DNA from: Centropus unirufus
Taxonomy: Eukaryota > Chordata > Aves > Cuculiformes > Centropidae
Direction of reading: 5' to 3'
DNA length: 64,000 nucleotides
NCBI GenBank assembly: GCA_013397695.1
Contig: VYZI01000576.1
Coordinates: 267,171 to 331,170 of the forward strand
Part shown: in pieces, positions 59,003 to 64,000 of the stretch
How positions within the stretch are numbered: position 1 is the stretch's first letter
Layout of the letters: each line of letters opens with the position of its first letter
Translations under genes and position numbers: made by a program
The notes under the pieces: model-generated
What the model was told of the DNA's origin: nothing
Databases searched by the model: none
The model's input: only the letters and a program-made list of their open reading frames with translations

Positions 59003-62000
59003 TCATTTGACAAGATCCTTCACGTACTTCCAACCTTCCACAGTGAACTCACAGGCCCTGGTGGGAGCCACGGACAAGGCAGAGATGACTGTCTGCACTC
59101 CTGCAGGGAAAGCAGAGAGGAATTATCCCACGGAAATCATCATTGAAGTCCAATTTCCTAACATTATTCAGGCACTGTAGATCTCAAAACACAGAGAGGA
59201 AAATCCAGCTCTATCTCAGCTTTCAAACACACCAAGGCCTAAAGGATCCTTGCCTCAAATACAGCTTTATTGGCTCGGTAGCATTTGTGACACAGAGAAA
59301 TTCCGATGCCAGCACCAATCTAAGGTATGGAAAACTCACAAGACAATTGAGCTAAGATCCGTTATATTTCTGGCCTTGTCACAGACTCCATGGGTGATAC
59401 TGGACATGTTTGTGGACCGTGTTTCCCCATAATTACATGAACATTTTTTGCTCACTATAAAAACTATAAATAAACTTACCAGGTATTTATAACATGCTTT
59501 GACCTTCCAACAGGATCTCTACAATAATAATCAAGGGAAAAGTCATCCCTTTTGAGAGGATTGAGGCCAAGTTCAGACTCGGAAGCATCTGGGGGGTTTA
59601 TAAACTCCCGTTTTTAACCAAAGCTTCACCTTCCTTAAGCCATTATTTATTGTTATGCTCTAGTTTCCAGTGCTGATGAACTTGCTGGTGCACAAAATCT
59701 TATCTGTTTATTGTGGGGGCCGCAGGCCTCCCCAAACACTTCACTGGCAAATCCAATCCTAGACCCTAGGACAGTGCAGCCATGCCTGTCTTGAAGTGGA
59801 AGAAACACCAGCTCCTCTGGTTAGCAAAGGCAGACAGGTTTATGGGCACACAACCTACTCCTTATTTCACCATTGGAACAATAAATGAAGCCCAAAGCCA
59901 CTCATTGTGCAGAAACCTGGAGCAGAATACACTTCCTTAGTGCCAGTCCCAATGCTCCTTCCACCAGAGAGTAGCATCTATCATCTGCTTCTCCAGCACT
60001 CAATTTAGGAGGGCAGTATTGAAACAAGACTGGAGTGAGATACTTCATTCTTAGCCTCCTGCTCCTTTCACAGCTTGGTGAGAAGTTATTTTACCTTTGT
60101 TCCAGGAATCGGAGGGGGAAAAGTCCAATTTTGGAGTGGATGGGAGCTAGAAAGAGAAAGAGAGACAGTGTCAGCACTTGAGGGGGTTCACTTACGACAG
60201 GATTGACATCATCTTGGAGAAGCCTCTGGACCTCAGACTTCAAAGGTGCTTTGTGCCTGCTCTCCCTGTCTCAAAAGGCACTGGCTATGAGGCTTAAAGT
60301 CTGGACTTGTTTTGTCAGGTTGGACTGGATGATCTTAGAAGTCTTTTCCAACCTTAATGATTCTGTGATAAAGTTGGAGCAGAAGGTAGTATTTATCATT
60401 GGTTACTCCTGAAAAATCATCTCCATGACCATCTCCTTACCCATGGGGTTAGAACGATCTTATATGAAAAATGCTTTTCAAACCTTGAGCAAAGGCCTCT
60501 CCTGCTCTGAGTATTTTAAAAATTAAGAATTACTTACAGAGAAGGGGCTCTTTAGGCAATTTAAATTCAGTTTGGCAAACGCCTGAGAACCTGGGAGGAG
60601 AATCCTTCAACCAGTTTTCCAGAAGAATCATGGAATGGTTTGGGTTGGAAGGGACCTCAAAACCCATCCAGTTCCCTGCCATGGGCAGGGACACCTCCCA
60701 CTGCATCAGGTTGCTCCTCTTTCTGTGAAGATGTTTTGTTTTGCTGACTCTGTTCCCCTGCTCCAGCCTCACCTCCCAGCCGAGGTAACTTGTCCACTCT
60801 TGGATAACTGGAGGCAGCGCTGCCTGAGCCTTTCTGAGGGCTTCAGCACCTTGTGTGCCACTGCCCAGCAGCCCCTGGTCGTACGCCATGTACACGGCAG
60901 CTCCAGCCAGGCTTCCTTTGATGACAAACCTGAAAGAATCAAAAGCAGCACCAGCTCAGTACATGTTATCCCTATCAATGCATCTCTCCTGGTAGGCTTT
61001 CCACTCTTTCAGTGAAGAAACCTTTCCTAATATCCAATCTAACCCTTTCCTGGTGCAAAGTGAGGCCATTTCCTCTTGTCCTACCACTTGGGAGAAGAGC
61101 CCAGCACTCGCCTCACCACAATCTCCTTTCAGGAGCTGCAAAGAAAGAGGAGGTCTCCCCTCGACCTCCTCCAGGCTGAACAGCCCCAGGCCCCTCAGCC
61201 ACCCAGCCCCATCCCCAGCTCCATCCCCTTCTCCAGACACGCTGCAGCCCCTCAATGCCTTCCTTGGAGTGAGGGGCCCAAAACTGAACCAGGATTTGAG
61301 GTGCAGCCTTGAAGGAAAAGCTGCCGGCTTTTTCTTCCTTGGCCAGCCCTCAGCCCCTGGAAACCACACTCACATTTTATCAGCAAGGGTTTTCAATTAA
61401 AGATGAGGTTGAACACCTCTGATGCTTTGTCACTTTTAGAATCCTTTGATAAAAGGAATTAAAGGATGTTGCAGTAAGCCACGTTAATGATGTGGCTCTT
61501 GCTAATGAGTAATCTGATTAATTTGACAGACACCAATGTCTCATTAAGCTCATTACAGGACTGTTAACACCTGGCCACGCCTGTTCCTGCACTGCCTTGG
61601 CTTTTAAACCTTCCTGACTGATTGCATGGTAAGTATGGGTTTTCCAGCTGTAGTAGCACCCTGCAAACTGGAAGAGGGAGGAGAACATTTCACCTTTATT
61701 TGCTTTTGCACGGCTAAGAGGTTTGGGGAGACAGACTTTACAAATTCACAGAGCGGAGTTGTTTCTCCTTTAAAATTTGAAAATACCTTGTATGTCTAGG
61801 AATACCCACCTGCACTGCAGCAGCAAACGAGATAGAATCACAGAATCATAGAATGGAATGGGTTGGATGGAACCTTAAAGGCCATTCAGTTCCAGCCCCT
61901 GCCATGGGCAGGGACACCTCCCGCTGGATCAGGGGGCTCCAAGCCCCATCCAACCTGGTCTTCAACACCTCTAGGGATGGGGCAGCCACCACTGCTCTGG

Positions 62001-62691
62001 GCAACCTGGGCCAGGGCCTCCCCACCCTCATTGTGAAGAATTTCTCCCCAAGATCTCATCGCAATCTCCTGTCTTCCAGCTGAAAACCATTCCTTCTCAT
62101 CCCTGCCCTCCCTCATCACGAGCTCCTCCCCAGCTTCCCTGGAGCCTCTTTCAGCACTGGAAGCTGCTCTAAGCTCTCCCCAGAGCTTCCTCTTCTCCAG
62201 GCTGCACACCAACAACTATATCAGCCCTCGGATCATCTCTACGGCCTCCTCTGGCCTTGGTCCAACAGCTCCAGCTCCTTCCCAAGGTGAGGACTCCAGG
62301 GCCCCGGGTAAGGTCTCCCGTCCCTGCTGGCCCCGCTGCTCCGGTGCAGCCCAGGGCTCGGGTGGCTCCTGGGCCGCAGAGCACGCACGCCTCTCCCGGA
62401 GCGCAGCTGCACTGTCTCGCCCCGTGTATTCCCACGCGTTTGGCGAACGGGATTCCCTGCCGGAGCCGCGCTGCTCGCTCCCAAGCGCCTTCCCCCGGCC
62501 CCGCCCCGGTGCCCTTGGCCGTCATTCCCGGCTCCGTTTCAGCCATTCCCGCTCGCCGCCGGGAGCCGCGCGGTGCTGGGGCCGGGGGTGGCCGTGCCCG
62601 GTGTGCAGAGCTGGCAGGTTCAGGGGCGCCGGGCTGCGCAGTTGAGCGCGGTGGGGACTCACCGGATGGCGGGGAGGAGGCGGGCCGCCAT
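59003..62691 (-). CDS. MICOS13: MICOS13 (QIL1), MICOS complex subunit
   Basis: Small inner-mitochondrial-membrane subunit of the MICOS complex, needed to join the MIC10 subcomplex at cristae junctions. Four exons (62663-62691, 60773-60929, 60095-60146, 59003-59100) join in phase to 111 codons plus stop (human 118). The N-terminus MAARLLPAIR leads into FVIKGSLAGAAVYMAYDQGL, a single hydrophobic segment (about residues 11-27) matching the human 'IKGS.AG.AVY..YDQ.LLG'. The C-terminal part has KLDFSPSDSWNKGVQ, then ALSVAPTRACEFTVEGWKYV, close to the family's 'SALSVAP..A.EY..EGW.Y'. The start codon is the ATG in the first repeat of the E-box array. Intron 1 (1.7 kb) holds two CR1 copies and intron 2 holds one. 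Head to head with HSD11B1L and tail to tail with SAFB, as in human. Confidence 0.93.
60325..60370 (+). mobile_element. CR1 LINE tail fragment
   Basis: 'ggttggactggatgatctta', 'aaccttaatgattctgtgat'. MICOS13 intron 2. Confidence 0.7.
60626..60720 (-). mobile_element. CR1 LINE 3' end, short
   Basis: 'aatcatggaatggtttgggt', 'gggcagggacacctcccact'. It ends about 50 bp from MICOS13 exon 2. Confidence 0.88.
61005..61312 (-). mobile_element. CR1 LINE internal fragment
   Basis: 'gaagaaacctttcctaatat', 'cttgggagaagagcccagca', 'aggatttgaggtgcagcctt'. MICOS13 intron 1. Confidence 0.88.
61836..62285 (-). mobile_element. CR1 LINE fragment
   Basis: 'cagaatcatagaatggaatg', 'catccaacctggtcttcaac', 'cttcctcttctccaggctgc'. 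MICOS13 intron 1. Confidence 0.92.
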
Positions 62692-62900
62692 GGCTGCACC
62701 GGCGCCCGGTCACGTGGCTGGTCACAGGGGGGCGCCATGGCTGCACCGGCGCCCGGGTCACGTGACCGCCGTGGTAGTGGTGGCGCGTGGTCACGTGACC
62801 GCTGTGGCGGTACCTGCGCCCGGGTCACGTGGGTGTCATGGCTGCCCCGGCGTTAGGTCACGTGGTCGTGGCGGCGGTTGCCATGGCAGCCAGGCGCCGC
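62692..62900. promoter_or_regulatory. Divergent MICOS13/HSD11B1L promoter with GTCACGTG repeat array
   Basis: A degenerate tandem array with the E-box GTCACGTG at 62709, 62757, 62790, 62824 and 62857. The last four are spaced 33, 34 and 33 bp. Two copies are full GTCACGTGAC palindromes (USF, TFE3/TFEB CLEAR-type). Units also share 'gccatggctg' and 'ggcgcccgg'. The region is CpG-rich without a TATA box. Factor binding is inferred. Confidence 0.7.
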
Positions 62901-63130
62901 TCCCGGCACTGCCCGCGCTCTGTCGCGACATGGCGCGACAGCCCGGCCCCCACCTCCCTTTCAGCCCCCTGCACAGCCCAGCGGCTCGGGCGCCGCTCCC
63001 GCCGCGGGGCGCTGTGCGGGAGCTGCCGCGGCCATCGCGCCGTGAGGAGAGCGGGGGCGGCGCTCGGGGCTGCCGGGACGGGCCGCAACCTGGGGTTCGC
63101 CTCATCCCGTCCCTTTGTGCCCGGAGATTC

Positions 63131-63210
63131 GTGGCTGCCCCAGCCCCGCGGGTGCTCAAGGCCCGGCCGGATGGGGCTTGGAGGTCCCGGATGCAGTGGG
63201 AGGCGTCCCT
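63131..63210 (+). mobile_element. CR1 LINE fragment seeding the minisatellite
   Basis: 'gtggctgccccagccccgcg', 'ccggatggggcttggaggtc', 'gtgggaggcgtccctc' match the CR1 3' region (normally 'ggctgccccatccctggagg ... ggatggggcttggag ... gtgggaggtgtccct'). It runs straight into the tandem repeat. Confidence 0.75.
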
Positions 63211-63448
63211 CAGGTGTCCTCTGGGTGTCCCCCTCAGGTGTCCCCTGGGTGTCCCCCTCAGGTGTCCCCTGGGTGTCCCCCTCAGGTGTCCCCTTGGTGT
63301 CCCCCTCAGGTGTCCCCTTGGTGTCCCCCTCAGGTGTCCTCTTGGTGTCCCCCTCAGGTGTCCTCTTGGTTCCCCCTCAGGTGTCCTCTTGGTTCCCCCT
63401 CAGGTGTCCTCTTGGTGTCCCCCTCAGGTGTCCCTCTCGGCGTCCCTC
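63208..63448 (+). repeat. 24-bp minisatellite, about 10 copies
   Basis: Unit CTCAGGTGTCCCCTGGGTGT plus CCCC, with 23-bp variants where TGTCCCC becomes TTCCCC. 24 bp is a multiple of three, so it stays open in several frames, but it lies upstream of the first recognised coding exon and ends about 40 bp before its acceptor. Confidence 0.92.
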
Positions 63449-63484
63449 TGGTGACTTTTCTCCGCCTGCCCCTTTTCTATGCAG

Positions 63485-63694
63485 GACAGAAGAAGGCTTC
63501 ACATTCCTTTTTCAAGCTGGTTTCCAGCATCAGAGGAACGAGGTTACAGTATTTTGGCTGCAGTGCTCTCCTTCAAGTCTTCACTTCATTCTTCACAACT
63601 TGGAGGGATATGAAGCCGATTGGAAAAGTGCTTTGTGCTACAGGGATTGTAGCTGTGCTCCTAGCTTTCCTCTGGAAAGACCCTTTTAACCCAG
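63485..63694 (+). CDS. HSD11B1L: HSD11B1L, first coding exon (partial gene)
   Basis: Exon with acceptor TTTCTATGCAG and donor CCAG|GTAGG. The ATG is at 63610. The 28 codons before the donor read MKPIGKVLCATGIVAVLLAF, then LWKDPFNP: a short N-terminal membrane anchor, as in 11-beta-HSD1-type short-chain dehydrogenases (human HSD11B1L starts MKVLLLTGLGAL and continues to a 'WDDNFDP' stretch). The phase-1 donor after the Pro codon fits the split before the Rossmann 'GARVLLTGA' segment of this family. Human HSD11B1L is likewise head to head with MICOS13. The catalytic domain must lie past 64000. 63485-63609 is 5' UTR. Alternative: the first exon of a separate small membrane protein (see 63799-63896). 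Confidence 0.68.
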
Positions 63695-63798
63695 GTAGGC
63701 TCACCGCGGGGGGGTGTTCATTAACTGGAACATGTGTCGTGTAAGAGAAGAGGTTGAATTTCCAAACTCTTGGCTGCTGGTCTCTTTCCTGCCCATAG

Positions 63799-63896
63799 AC
63801 ATGCCAGAGGTGGTGATCCCAAAACAAGGCTTTGTTTCCAGAAATAAAGAGAAGGTTAAAACAAAGAGGAAGACAAATGAGTCTTGGCAGTCTTGA
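63799..63896 (+). CDS. Possible alternative terminal exon giving a 60-aa membrane peptide
   Basis: Acceptor CTGCCCATAG. In the phase of the previous donor it reads DMPEVVIPKQGFVSRNKEKV, a Lys/Arg-rich stretch, then TGA. Joined to 63610-63694 it would give a 60-residue protein with one N-terminal hydrophobic segment and a basic tail. No AATAAA is seen before the window ends. Its stop codon lies in the segment duplicated in the SAFB intron. It may be chance. Confidence 0.3.
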
Positions 63897-64000
63897 CCAT
63901 TGCAGACACTCCGTAGATCTGTAGATTAACATGGTCACACTTCCCATATTTTTGGTAGAATTTCATTGCTGAATGTGGTATCAGCCCTTATAAAAGAATC
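63889..64000 (-). repeat. Inverted copy of a SAFB intron segment
   Basis: The reverse complement matches 52074-52180, with the first 40 bp identical, few substitutions after that, and one gap of roughly nine bases. In the SAFB intron this segment follows a CR1 tail directly. Here the homology reaches the window edge at the matching point of the tail (GATTCTTTTATAAGG). Confidence 0.85.

Noticed and set aside
60095..60146. Apparent frameshift in MICOS13 exon 3
   Set aside because: It came from miscounting a T/C run. With four T and five C the frame reads KLDFSPSDSWNK and joins the last exon in phase, so the gene is intact.
63115..63744. Long plus-strand open frame with repeated CPPQVSPG units
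   Set aside because: It is the 24-bp minisatellite, which stays open because its unit is a multiple of three. A splice acceptor lies between it and the coding ATG.

Overview
This window looks like part of a bird genome, on a GC-rich, gene-dense microchromosome-type segment. CR1 LINE fragments are the only abundant repeat (more than 30 copies, most 5'-truncated and many ending in the CR1 tail ATTCTATGATTCT). The genes are split by spliceosomal introns, and the gene order matches the human 19p13.3 order SAFB2-SAFB-MICOS13-HSD11B1L. Species cannot be fixed from the sequence. There is one assembly gap (33311-33600). Gene identities come from reading splice-joined translations against remembered family features; no search was run.

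Layout. 1-1849 (minus) holds the 3' exons of a gene I could not identify, with an acidic C-terminal part running off the window. 3740-4564 (plus) is an intact 274-codon open frame resembling the N-terminal half of the C2CD4 family but without the C2 domain. 4.9-18.6 kb is intergenic, with CR1 fragments and no gene I could support. 18886-36483 (minus) is SAFB2 and 37271-56381 (plus) is its paralogue SAFB. Each has 21 coding exons whose splice phases close exactly (957 and 915 codons before the stop). They are head to head across a 787-bp CpG-rich interval packed with about ten TGCGCATGCGCA (NRF1-type) palindromes. 56.6-58.9 kb is a short intergenic stretch. 59003-62691 (minus) is MICOS13 (four coding exons, 111 aa), head to head with the first coding exon of HSD11B1L (plus, 63610 onward). 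The interval between them carries five evenly spaced GTCACGTG E-boxes and, further on, a 24-bp minisatellite.

Functional reading. SAFB and SAFB2 are nuclear RNA/chromatin proteins (SAP domain, acidic region, RRM, K/E-rich region, R/E-rich coiled coil, RG-rich tail). MICOS13 is a mitochondrial cristae-junction subunit. HSD11B1L is a short-chain dehydrogenase. Both divergent pairs appear to share promoters with motifs typical of housekeeping or mitochondrial-biogenesis regulation.

Most interesting: (1) a 1,067-bp, almost perfect inverted duplication spanning exon 7 and flanking introns of SAFB and SAFB2, pointing to very recent gene conversion or an assembly artefact; (2) beside it, in both paralogues, an unannotated phase-compatible intronic reading frame that differs only at third codon positions and ends in an early stop, a candidate poison or alternative exon; (3) the NRF1-type cluster; (4) the C2CD4-like gene without a C2 domain; (5) a CR1-linked duplicated segment shared by a SAFB intron and the HSD11B1L region.
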